DNA from: Cristatella mucedo
Lineage: Eukaryota > Bryozoa > Phylactolaemata > Cristatellidae
Length of the DNA stretch: 64,000 nucleotides
Assembly (NCBI GenBank): GCA_009760855.2
Contig: WPIO01000001.1
Span: 4,300,001-4,364,000 of the forward strand
Reading direction: 5' to 3'
The stretch's first letter is position 1. Each line of letters starts with the position of its first letter. The position numbers and the translations under genes were made by a program. Below the pieces are notes generated by a model. The model ran no database searches. It had not been told where the DNA came from and saw nothing but the letters and a program-made list of their open reading frames with translations. Shown here piece after piece: positions 26,210 to 36,440 of the stretch.

Positions 26210-27987
26210 CGCGTTGTGCATTCTCAGTAAGTTGCCTCCGATGACCCAGCCCAAGCATTTATCCAGTTTAACATATGGAATTACATTTGATTGTGCATGC
26301 GAACTTCAGTGCACTACATCAATGTCTACATTCAAGGAGGCCACCGTTGACCCTATCCGGAAATGTATCTCCCAGTCAAATATAACTACTAGTCCTCTAA
26401 ACCATGTTCCCACTGCCATACTTCTACGATGCTTAGATCTGCTGCTGCCATGCATAACTAGCGTAATAGGTTTGACCTTAGCATTGGGTCAGGTCCCTGC
26501 AGCTTTCCAAAAGGCTGTAGTCGGGCCACTAATTAAGAAAGCAAAGCTAGACCGAGAGGACTAGCACCTTCCGTTCAGTCTCCCTTCTCCCGTTCATATC
26601 AATGGCACTGGAACGAGTTATTGGAGGCCAACTGAACCCTTACATTGGGAATTAAAATTTAACAAGTAAGTTCCAGTCAGGATTTAGAGCTAATCACTCC
26701 GCAGAGTCAGAATTGCTTAGGTTATAACGACCTTATGAATACACGCATTGGGTAAAGTCTCTCTGCTTGTCCTGCTTAATCTTACGGAGGCTTTTGATGC
26801 TTTGATCGCAGAGTTTTTCCTGAGTGCCTTGAATCTCGCTTGGGCATTAATGAAACTGTACTGCAACGGTTCAGGTCCTATCTCAGTGGGAGGCTTCATA
26901 GTACTAATGTGAAAGCACACAAATTATCTCACGAACCACAATACGTGTACCTCAGCTAGACCAGGGCTTTGTGCTCGGTCCGCTTCTTTTCACAGTATAT
27001 ACTCTCCCTCTTGCCAATGTGATCAATAAGCATAATATAGGCTTTCACTTCTATGCAGATGACACTCAGTTGTACCTTTGCTTTGAACACTCCCAGCCCC
27101 CAGCACATCGAATTCTGGACACACCTTTGCAGCATGAATTGATGACATCCGCACATGGATTGCAGGTAGCTTTCGTTGAATGACGACAATCAACTTAATA
27201 GTAATTGTCAAACACATGCGATTCAGAAATTGGAAAACTTGACACTCAAAATCAGCTCCGCCAGCACCCCCCTGTGGAATCTTAACGTAATCAAGGTGTC
27301 CTGCCCCAAAGCGACGTTTCTTTAGACGACCACATCAACTCCACAGTCAAGTCTGTCTACTTTCAGCTATATAACATTGCTAAAATTCGGCCTTGTTTAG
27401 ACAGGGGTACCACACCTAAATGTTTCCATGCTTTTTTATATCCCGTCTTGACTTCTATAACTCATTGCTTGCTGTTCTACCAGCCCGTGCAATCAGGCAT
27501 TTACGATTGGTGCAAATCTCGGCAGTTAGGCTCATCTGAAGTGAGCATTGCAGTTGCCACATCACTCCACTTCTCGCCGAGCTGCACTGGCTCCAAATCA
27601 AGCAGAGCGTCCATTTCAAGGTTTAATGACTTAATTCTAAGTCCCTTCATTCTTTGGCTCTAGCCGAGCAATCCGAACTACTCCCCCACCAGGCGAAGAA
27701 ATGTCCAAAATGTTCTGACAAGAGTTGTTTAGCCATACCTCGTACGAACCTCAAAACCGTTGGAGACCCTGCTTGTACTTTGAATGCGCCCAAAGCCTAG
27801 AAATCAATACTGACGCACATCACAACGACCATTGACATGACGAAATTTAGAAAGAAACCTAAAATGCATTTTTTTATTACAGCATATCGTGGGTCTTCGT
27901 GATTCGTTCTCCGTGTGCATGTACCTGCTTACTTTTATGCCTGCCGCTTGCGGACGTTACCACGAATACAGTATCTGTAAAGTCCCC

Positions 27988-28056
<69 letters not shown>

Positions 28057-28090
28057 CAGTTCTCCGAGGGCGCTATACAAATGTATGACT
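26210..28090 (+). mobile_element. LINE family 1 copy with RT and 3' tail
   Basis: ORF pieces give ATVDPIRKCISQ, NHVPTAILLRCLDLLLPCIT, GQVPAAFQKAVVGPLIKK, then GPLLFTVYTLPLANVINKHN and the catalytic FHFYADDTQLYL (about 27045-27080), then DDHINSTVKSVYFQLYNIAK and IPRTNLKTVGD near the end. Frameshifts and stops break it. The end carries the family tail TTCAGTTCTCCGAGGGCGCT, with a GA microsatellite inserted just before it. Confidence 0.85.
27991..28053. repeat. (GA)n microsatellite within a LINE 3' tail
   Basis: About 31 GA units lie where other family 1 copies read CTAGAGAGAGATT. The next bases, ATTCAGTTCTCCGAGGGCGC, continue the LINE tail without a gap. The array is therefore an expansion of the tail's own GAGAGA. 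Confidence 0.95.
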
Positions 28091-28959
28091 ATGATTAATA
28101 TTAATTTATGGAGAACCGTTTTGAGAGTTTATCAGCCAAATTGCAAGGCATAATGCATGCACTTTCTAATGGTGTGGGTCTCCAATGCCCCGGACCAGTG
28201 AGCCTCACTACATATTTGTCCGGCAATACAGCGAACTATCGCACTATCCTATCTATGCGTCACGCAACTGTGGTACAAATCCGCAGTGTAGAAAACAATG
28301 TTCTGGATTCACCCTAAAAATTTCAAGCTACTCTACACTGGCGTTTTCTCGATGTGGCCTCAAAGGATCTGTGCCAGACAGCATTCGTACAAAATCAACT
28401 GTGATACTGCTGCTATTTCAACTACAAGCGTTGGACAACAGTGCTTTCGATTAAGCATTACTGAAAATCGTATTCCGGGTTTACACACAAAAATTCTACT
28501 ATTGTGCATGTGCGTTCTCACACCATGGCTTCCAAATGCCCGATCGCCGAAAAATTACGAACAGCGATACAGCTGAATTTTCATAGCAGGCATCGCAAAA
28601 CTGTGGTTTTGATTTCAAATAGTAGACAACGGTGTTCTGTAGTTTCGAACCACATGTAATGCAATAGCACTTACGCGTCCTTATGATATAGCCTTCAATG
28701 GCTTGGTCGTCAAGCCCTCCTGCATAGTAAAATATTTGAAATGGGATACAGCTGCCATTTCCTCTATAAAGGTTGCACAAATGTGCTTTAAAGTATTGGC
28801 CGTCCATTTTAAGCTTAAAAAGTAAAAGTTCACATACAGAGTGCATAATTTAATAATAAACAGGGCATATTTTGCAATGCCACTTACTAAGCCATGTTTT
28901 ATCGTCGCTGCAGTTCTGATTCTGCACGCTGTAGTCATTTTCATGGTTTTTTCACCAAC
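28091..28959. other. No gene recognised
   Basis: Between two family 1 LINE fragments. Frames of 70-115 codons on both strands show no family resemblance. Confidence 0.45.
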
Positions 28960-29465
28960 ATTTAGGTCTCTTCATTCTTTGGCCTCAGGTTAGCTATAAG
29001 ATATTCAACCCGTCCAGGCTGAGCGTAGCACGAGCTGCTTTTTGGAATCTAACTGTGTATCCATACATCGTACAAATCTCAAATCCTTTGGAGACCGTGC
29101 CTTTAGTTCGTATGCTCCAAAAGCCTGGAACTCACCCTCAACCTGCGCTACGCCATCTGCTGACTTGTCGACATTAAAAAAAAACTAAAGAGCCATCAAT
29201 TTATTACGACAAGTAGTGGGTCCCTGTTTTTGACCTGTATGTGCTTATGCGTGCTGAAACTGTGTATGTTGCCACTAACCATACTTGCTTGCTGACCCTG
29301 TCCATGTCAACCCTAACAATGCTATTCTTGTTGTATATGTAGCCTACTACCGCTAACCGTTCAAAATCGTGCTTCCTCGGCAGCAAATATAAAGTGCCTA
29401 GACGAAGAGATTTATTCCTCTGATGAGCACTATATCAAGTTTATTATTGTTATTATCATTCAGAT
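28960..29465 (+). mobile_element. LINE family 1, 3' end fragment
   Basis: The stretch encodes remnants of [20 protein letters not shown] and then the family 3' UTR: alternating GTGCTTATGCGTGCTGA and GCATGT motifs, AAAGTGCCTAGACGAAGAGA, and a terminal TTATTATTGTTATTAT run. Confidence 0.8.
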
Positions 29466-29517
29466 TTCGCTAATGACGGGCTTTAATAACCTATAGGTCT
29501 AGCTTTGTCTTGTAAAG

Positions 29518-31056
29518 CAATGTATCTTGGTCTGTAACTCCACAAAGCCATAAAGACCAAGTGGGTGTTAGGCAGGAGAGTTTTGTATAGCCCACTAACA
29601 GCCTTAGTGGCTTTCGGTGCGCATTCGGTAGCTCACAGACTTCATCTCACGAAACAATGAGAAATTGGAAAGCATAGCAGAGTAAGGAGAGTAATTGAGG
29701 TAGTGAGTAGCTTGGAAGTAGAGGCAGCTAAAGACCACTGAAAAGGATAAGCCATAGTAGTCAGTAGAAGAGTAGTTATCGTTGCATAAGAAATGTGAAA
29801 GCGAGTTCCACAGTTTAGGACCTGCTGAGCTCAAGCTTCTGTTGCCTAGGGTCTTTAAGCGGAGAAACTGAACAGCTTATTTATTGTCTATACGAGACCT
29901 TAGGACACGAGAATGCTGAAACTGGTGCATCAGTTCAGCTACGTACGAAGGAGCTAATCCGTGGTGGGCCTTGTGGGTCAGCGTAAGAACTTTGCTCTGT
30001 ATCCGTTGCTCAACCGGCATCCATCCAAGCTCTTTTAGCAATGGAGACACGTGCTCAAACCTCTGGGACTTGAAGACTAGCCTTGCAGCCATATTCATAG
30101 TCAGCTGCAGTGGCCTAGTGGCTTTCTTTGGTAGCCCAGCCAAAAGGGAATTACAATAATCAAGCCAAGACAGACCTAAGAAGCTAGTTAAATGTTTTGC
30201 AAGCCACGTGGAAGACAGCTAATCTTGGATAGGGATTGAACGTGATGGCTAGCTGTAGAAGCAGTCTTCTGAATGAAGCTTTTAAAATTTAGGCAGCTGT
30301 CGAAAACAGCACCTAAATTTTGAGCACGTAGCTATGATCACAAAACAGCATAACTTATTAGAAGAGCAAAGCCTTCCAATCCAGCCAGACGATTAGGGTG
30401 TCGCATGAGCAGCAGTTTGGTTCTATCGTCATTAGTTTCAAGAAGTTTTCCGACATCCAGGATTGAATGTCGGCAAGGCAAGCATTCAGTTTGTCAGTTG
30501 CTGCTGCAAATACCAACGGTTTGAATGAGAAACATAGCTGAGTATCGTCAGCATAAAAGTGATATCCTATTCTATAGGCCTTAATCACTTTCCCCAGAGG
30601 TTGTGTATAAATGGAGAACAGCAAGGGACCGAGGATGGACCCTTGAAGGACTCCAAAGGCCACCTGTCGCATGTGTGAGACCTGAATCTCACACGACACG
30701 GATTGAGCACGATCAGACAAGTACGATTTAAACCACGCTAGTGCTTCGTCTACCAGACCGATCGCTGTTCTTAATCGTTCAAGTAGAACATCATGATCAA
30801 TGGTGTCGAAGGCAGCTGACAGATCTAGCAGTGCTAGGGCAGTGACATTCCCGCCATCGTTGCTGCATAGTATGTCGTTGGTAATATGGAGAAGAGCAGT
30901 TTCAGTGGAGTGCTGCCTTTTGAACCCCGATTGAAATGTTTCTGATATTTCATTCTTTTCAATTTGTGCTACCAGCAGCTTAGCGACAATTTCTTTGAAG
31001 AATCTTAGGTGAAAAAGAAAGAAGGGAATCCCCTCCAATGTGGGACCACTAGGCAT
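29518..31056 (-). mobile_element. LINE family 2 copy: long RT ORF and 3' tail
   Basis: The best preserved RT in the window. A 232-codon frame (31056-30358) holds HSTETALLHITNDIL, LLDLSAAFDTIDHDVLLERL, GSILGPLLFSIYTQPL and YHFYADDTQLCFSF. A frameshift after MSENFLKL breaks it. The frame resumes as MNMAARLVFKSQRFEHVSPL and GLAPSYVAELMHQFQ (30143-29877), then AGPKLWNSLSHFL (29834-29604). It ends in the family 2 tail (TACAAAACTCTCCTGCCTAA on the minus strand). It is 5' truncated inside RT. Confidence 0.92.
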
Positions 31057-31104
31057 TCAATGAGCCAACTGGGTTGCAGGGCGTTTGGCTTACCATGTCC
31101 CTAT

Positions 31105-31245
31105 TCCGAATGTAATTTAATTTATCTTAGTCAGTAACTCCACAAAGACTATGTGGGTATTAGGCATGAGAGTTTTATATAGCACACTCACAGCCTAAGT
31201 GGCTTTCGGTACGCATTTGGTAGCCAACAGACTTCTCCTATCCCG
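31105..31245 (-). mobile_element. LINE family 2, isolated 3' tail
   Basis: The minus strand reads ACCGAAAGCCACTTAGGCTG, GAGTGTGCTATATAAAACTC, and then the cacccacatagtctttgtgg-type sequence ending at a poly-purine/pyrimidine edge. It matches the tails at 38.5, 49.3 and 50.5 kb and lies 50 bp from the next LINE copy. Confidence 0.8.
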
Positions 31246-31639
31246 GGAAAGCCAAGGCCGGCAGTCTCCCTCCTGGCTTCAACCGTACTGCCCCATCGAG
31301 CAGGTAAATACGACTTATGGGGCTACTAACTTGACTGTACAAAGAACAGTTTGGCGTTTAGAAATCCGTCAGACGGGGGTCCACGATGATATTTCGAATA
31401 AAGTGTAGCCTTTAGATTTACATTTCTCATCTGCCACGTAGTTGGGGCTGCCCAACCGTTGGGTAGTATTTTGCAATCCGTTCCATCAGAGAACTAATAA
31501 CCGGATTGTCGTGAATTTGGAAGAAAGTAAAGGTCGGCTGATTAACAGCCTCATTTACTTGATGGCAGAAGAGCATAGGCTGTTAACTGTCCCAAGTCTT
31601 GGTAAATAGTAAACATAAGGCCGCTAGACAAAGCATTAC

Positions 31640-31805
31640 TCAATATTGTATTTGTCGTGCTGCGGCCATCTGTGTAAGCAATTGCTACAAGGCTGTAACC
31701 GGCTTGCAGTTGGCAATAAAGGAATGCCTGCTGCAGGACTCGAAATCGCCAACTGGGTCGCGAGGTTCACGCGCCTTACTCCTGAACTTACGGACCAGGT
31801 ATACG
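31640..31805 (-). repeat. SINE family A
   Basis: The minus strand gives GATTTCGAGTCCTGCAGCAG, GCATTCCTTTATTGCCAACT and GCAAGCCGGTTACAGCCTTG, which match the B box and body of family A. It lies just 3' of the Ser-rich candidate exon. Confidence 0.7.
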
Positions 31806-31856
31806 CTCTCAACATAATGCTGTGCAATATGCAACTGTTACGGACCATAACGTATG

Positions 31857-32429
31857 TTAGCGAAGGTCAGGTGAATCATGGTTAGTTGTGCGATGCTTCA
31901 GGTTCGCTGACGTTCTGCACTGGCACCAGGGGAGTGTTAAATTGCGCTCGGCCACAGCACCTTTGAGCGACACGATGTGCATACGTACCCCAATGAAAAC
32001 TCGTACTCCAACGGGGGTAGATAATTCTAAGCTTGCAATCTCTGAGCTGTATGGCACAAGAACGCCGTTCGGACCCGATAGATCATAGGACGCCAGGCTG
32101 AGCAACTGCCCAATTGCATGCCCGCACGCTCTGCCGACGCAAGACTTGGACAGTGGCGAATGCCGTGGCTGATAAGGCTCTGCAGACAAATCGGAGTTAT
32201 TTCCGTCCGAATATCCTCGTTCGGAACTTTCCATCGATACCGTGGCGGACACGGTGCTACTGCCGAGTCCAAGATGCTCGTCGGGCGATGATGGCGGACG
32301 AAATGTCATTTCGGAGCAGCGAATGTGCTCCAAGCTGGAGCCGCCCAAACTCGACTCGCTCCACGAGTTTGCCAGTGGGCCATAGGCCTGCGTCGAGCTC
32401 ACGCCCACTCCACCACCGCCAGCTGCATC
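31857..32429 (-). CDS. Candidate long exon, Ser/Gly-rich, unknown protein
   Basis: Acceptor ctgttctgcctgggacagactag opens a frame beginning DAAGGGGVGVSSTQAYGPLA, with SWSESSLGGSSLEHIRCSEM, TFRPPSSPDEHLGLGSS and ESSERGYSDGNNSDLSAEPY. It runs 190 codons to TAA (31859-31857). A donor at ATTGGG|GTACGT (exon end 31989) would give 147 codons in phase 0 to 0. GC is well above the flanks, and there is no match to the LINE or SINE families around it. The Ser/Pro-rich, low-hydrophobicity make-up suggests a disordered tail. I do not recognise it. Its neighbours are a SINE (3' side) and a LINE (5' side). Confidence 0.45.
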   Translation of the reverse strand, partial: DAAGGGGVGVSSTQAYGPLANSWSESSLGGSSLEHIRCSEMTFRPPSSPDEHLGLGSSTVSATVSMESSERGYSDGNNSDLSAEPYQPRHSPLSKSCVGRACGHAIGQLLSLASYDLSGPNGVLVPYSSEIASLELSTPVGVRVFIGVRMHIVSLKGAVAERNLTLPWCQCRTSANLKHRTTNHDSPDLR

Positions 32430-32659
32430 CTAGTCTGTCCCAGGCAGAACAGGGTGGAAGTGGCCAGGCGCTGCGAAATCGTTAGCGACGCCGTCGAAAG
32501 CTGAAAGTTTGGTCGTACATTCTGTGGCTCTTCGGTATATCGACAGCTTCAGTTCGTTCTCATTCCTAAATTGGTATACAAAAGAAAAACGTTAGACCGA
32601 GGTTTCATGCACCGAGAACTCTTTTCCAATTAATGGGTTAACCTGGGGAAAATACTTTC

Positions 32660-34690
32660 TAATTTACACCTTAATTGACTCCACTTGTGATCCGATCGTT
32701 GTTCTCAATCGTTCAAGTAGGAAATCGTGATCAATGGTGTCGAAGGCAGCGGAGAGATCTAGCAAAACTAGGGTAGTGACATTTCTGTCATCGTTGCCAC
32801 GTAGAATGTCATTGTTAACACGTAGGAGAGCAATTTCAGTGGAGTGCTGCCTGTTGAACTCTGATTGAAATGTTTCTGATATTTCATTGTTTTTAATATT
32901 TCCAATCAGCTGCTTATCAGCAATTTTTTCAAGAATCTTTGACAAGAAAGGAAGAAGGGAAACTGGGCCATAGTTTGCAAGGACCTTTGTATCTAATCAA
33001 TGCTTTATAAGTGCGGGTCTAGTGATTGCCGATTTGAAGGACTTGGGTACGACCTTTTTTCCCAAAGACGCATTAAAAATCTCGGTTAAGGCCGGGCTAA
33101 GTTGGTCTGCCAGTGAAGACCACAAAGATGATGGTATAGGGTCTTCAGGAGAAAGTTCCTTTTGCTAGTCCATATTAAGGTAGCCACACTGCATGCAGAA
33201 ACCTCGGAAAACCTTTTAAGGAAGGTCACAGGTTGTGATACAGCAATTGCTTTAGTCGGAGGGAGCTTTATAAAGGCGTGAATGTGCACAATTCTTACAG
33301 TAAAGAAGGCTGAAGAATTTTCGACTGAGTCGTTAATATCTGGGGAGTCAGACCGCTCAGCATTGGCCAATAAATGGTTTACTGTCATACAAATATGTGT
33401 AGGGTCCGACTGGCAGGAATTCAGCTTTTGTGTGAAAAAGGAAGCAATGGGTTGTTTAAGCTTCCGGGTGTAAGCTCGAAGGAAGTCTTTGAAATTGACC
33501 TGATCTGTATCAGACCCTGATTTGTTAAGGCTACGTTCAAGTATGAGCTTTACCCGGCGCATCATTAGGAGTTTTTTTTAAATTGGAAGGAATCTCCACG
33601 ACTTTGTATACGGATAGAATGAACGGGAGCAGGCTGGCCAAGAGCACTTCTGCGTATCAAAATTGACTAGGTCTGCCTCAGACCCAGATTTCTTGAAACG
33701 ACGTTCCAGCCTGCACTTAACACGGCGCATCTTAAGGATTTTTTTTGTAAATTGAAAGGAATCTCGACGACTTTGAACACGGATAGAGGGAACGGGAGCA
33801 TGCTTGTCAAGAGCACTCTTGAGTGTCATGTTCATCGCATCAGTGAGGGTATCGAGGCTGCCGGTCGAGTCTGAATGCAGATCAAGAAGACCTACACCAC
33901 AAACAGATTTCAAAAACTTGTATATGTCGAGGCTTTGTAAGTTACGTCGCTTGACAAGTTAGACATTACCCTGTACGTACAAGGGAGCACGACACAGTAA
34001 ACGAGACCGAACAATGATCTGAGAGGGTCACTGGGCACACCACAAGGTCAGTGGGAAATACATTCTTAGTGATCACGAGATCTAGAATATGGCCACCGAC
34101 GTGGGTGGTATGATTGACGTGTTGGACCAACTCATAATTCTCCATTGAGTCATAAATGAGCGGACCTGGCTGTTGATAGGTATGTCAACGTGAATATTGA
34201 AGTCTCCAGAAATCTGTAACGGCCAGTCACACACACATATTTTAACGAGGAACTCTGAAAACTACTGTATAAACAAGTTTAGACAGCCAGAAGGAGGCCG
34301 GTATATCACAACAGTGAGAGGCGTAGTCTTTGATGAAGACCTGATTGCAACCGACTCAAATGATGGCCCATTAAAAAACTGCACATCTTTTAGCCAAACG
34401 ATTCGCGAACAGCAATTGCAACCCGCCACCAACCTTGTCAGAACGCATGGACTGATAGAATGAGAACCCGGGTGGAGTGGTCTCAGATATACAGCTACTG
34501 GAGCAAGGGCTCATCCACGTTTCGGTAAGCAGAAATGCATCTAGCTTCTCCTGGACTTTCTGATCGCGGATAAGTAGCCCCTTGGTTTTTAGCGAGCGGG
34601 CATATAGTAGGCGGAAATTAAGAGGCTTTCTAGAACAAGTAAGTAACGGTCTCAACGGTTGCCTAATTCTTACTCAGTCATTATATTCTG
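32660..34690 (-). mobile_element. LINE copy with AP-endonuclease, linker and truncated RT
   Basis: 5' part: KVQEKLDAFLLTETWMSPCS and TPPGFSFYQSMRSDKVGGGL (34655-34371), the start of an APE-type endonuclease with the catalytic Glu in LTETW; QISGDFNIHVD follows. Then the linker (33913-33578 and 33565-33086), and RT up to STEIALLRVNNDILRGNDDR and AAFDTIDHDFLLERLRTTIG (32945-32664). It stops before the YADD box. Several frameshifts and stops make it inactive. It is the only copy here that retains endonuclease sequence. Confidence 0.9.
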
Positions 34691-34744
34691 TCAATTAACG
34701 GCAAAAACGCAAGCCTTTCTAGGCTCTACAGTCGTGACTTCCAC

Positions 34745-34885
34745 AACAGTAAAGTAACAGGCTAGCTGATTCTACCGCTTCATTTATTCAGCGGACAGAA
34801 GAGCCGTGGCACCATCACTCCTGCTCGCAGCAGGCAATTAGGAATTGCCCGATTCCGAAACTCGAGCCGACGACACATGTCTTTA
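34745..34885 (-). repeat. SINE family A
   Basis: The minus strand gives GTCGTCGGCTCGAGTTTCGG (degraded B box), CGGGCAATTCCTAATTGCCT, GGCTCTTCTGTCCGCTGAAT and GCGGTAGAATCAGCTAGCCT. It sits just upstream of the 5' end of the endonuclease-bearing LINE. Confidence 0.7.
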
Positions 34886-35589
34886 CGGCAACTATTTTAG
34901 TCTTAGGTTAAAACCCAGAAGTACAAAAACTTTCAAAACATCTAGATTTAAGAATCCTTGGAACTCCCGACACTTAAAGGCAATGCTATTTGCTCTGTGC
35001 AGGACATAGAAGTCTCAAATTGAAGAGAATATTTTTGAAGAGGATGCCCGTCCAAACCAGGCGTTGGGGCACTATTCGGATAGCTCAAGGCCGGATTCAT
35101 GTGCTCTCAGTCCTATAACTGACGGCCTTAAGTCGTTGTATACTTTAAAAAATTAGGCAGAATTCATCCGCTCTTGAGTTGGAACAAAATAAACTACTTT
35201 TAATGGCAATGCGAATTTTAAGATTCATTAAAAGCAATAGTCGAAAGTATCGCAGTCCTCAGCCACTTGTTTATCAAGAGAATGAAGCAAGCAAGCAAAT
35301 CATGGATATGTGTGCATCCTTCCAAAGTGACAATACAATATTTTTCTCTCAAACATATGCCGCTAAAGCTGCTAATTGTTACAGTCTATTTTTTTAGGCA
35401 ATATGCGTGCAATGGCTCGAGGAACAAAAGCAGTTGTAGGCCAGACTGCCATGTGGGCTATACAAAAGGCTCAGTGTTGCATAGCAAAGCCCGGTGGTTG
35501 CTGCTGCAGCCGATTGGGAATGCCAGTTCGCAATTGAGTGTGGTAGCTTTGCGTGCTGCAGCTCCGCATCTCAGCTTCCTTACTTTCTT
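34886..35589. other. No gene recognised
   Basis: Short plus frames only. The segment near 35430-35530 faintly recalls SINE A but is too decayed to call. Confidence 0.4.
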
Positions 35590-36440
35590 TGACTGTCTCT
35601 CTACGTCTCCGTAATGCTCCCATTTAATATTGTGTCAATTGCCTCTGCTTCTTGCATATTTCCTTGCATTCATTGCGATGCAAGGAGATTATCTGCTTTA
35701 GAGCGTTGGTCATCAATTAAATCATGGCAGAGTATATCTTGGACCTGCAGCAAGTGCATGCCGTCGACATCAACGGCTAATGCCGGCATCGCTTCTAAAA
35801 TTATATACCTCTGTTAGTCGACTCTGAAGAAGATTTTCAACTGCACTTTTAACTCCAGCAATATGCACTAAGTCGATAAGCTCTCAAATATAAATCTTCC
35901 TTGTAGTTCTTCAAGGCGTTTGAAATGTCTCTAGCTAGTACATCTATGACTCTTAAGTAGTAAATGAAGCTTGCAGGATTGGCAACAGAACAGATATGTT
36001 GAAGGCTGTACATTTTTTCAATAGCCTTACTATAGTGGATTTGTACAGTTGAAGTTAAAAGTTTAAGGTCAGCTATTTCAGCAGCCTCGTTTAAATAGCC
36101 TCTAAGGAGCCTTACCGGAAATCACCATCCTTTGCAGTAGATAATGAGAGTAGCCTACTGAAGAACTCGAACCCAAGACCCGTGCCTTGAAGAGCTAGCA
36201 CCTTACCCATGGGCTAATTTACTCTTAGCTTCGAGTTCAAGGTACCTCTGCATGTGAACATGCCGGGGTTAAAATGCCTGCTTCAAAAGAGTATCCTTTT
36301 GAAGCAAAAGACAATTAAGATAGACACCAATAAGGGGTAACAGATCTTCCCGACTGAAATTCTGGCAAGCGGCTGAACAGTGTGTAAGCATGAGTCTAAT
36401 AGGCTTTACGGTATCTTCTACTTTGGGGATTTTTCTATAT
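35590..36440 (-). pseudogene. Frameshifted coding remnant of an unidentified helical protein, split by a SINE
   Basis: Part 1 (about 36400-36260) reads IPKVEDTVKPIRLMLTHCSA, ACQNFSREDLLPLIGVYLNC, LLLQKDTLLKQAF then stop. A SINE A copy follows (36240-36050). Part 2 (about 36050-35670) reads LKLLTSTVQIHYSKAIEKMY, SLQHICSVANPASFIYYLRV, IDVLARDISNALKNYKEDLY, then, after a one-base shift, ELIDLVHIAGVKSAVENLLQ, SRLTE, and after a second shift EAMPALAVDVDGMHLLQVQD, ILCHDLIDDQRSKADNLLAS with a TGA. No splice sites explain the shifts, so I call it a pseudogene, perhaps a retrocopy. The composition is soluble and alpha-helical. I cannot name the family. A LINE abuts the 5' side at 36440. Confidence 0.55.
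36050..36240 (-). repeat. SINE family A inserted into a pseudogene
   Basis: The minus strand runs TAGCCCATGGGTAAGGTGCT (A box region), GTCTTGGGTTCGAGTTCTTC (B box), GGTAAGGCTCCTTAGAGGCT and GAGGCTGCTGAAATAGCTGA. Coding-like sequence with matching strand lies on both sides (36250-36440 and 35590-36050). Confidence 0.75.

Noticed and set aside
30358-31056. Functional reverse transcriptase gene
   Set aside because: The frame is 5' truncated and ends in a frameshift just after the catalytic box, so it is a dead LINE copy.
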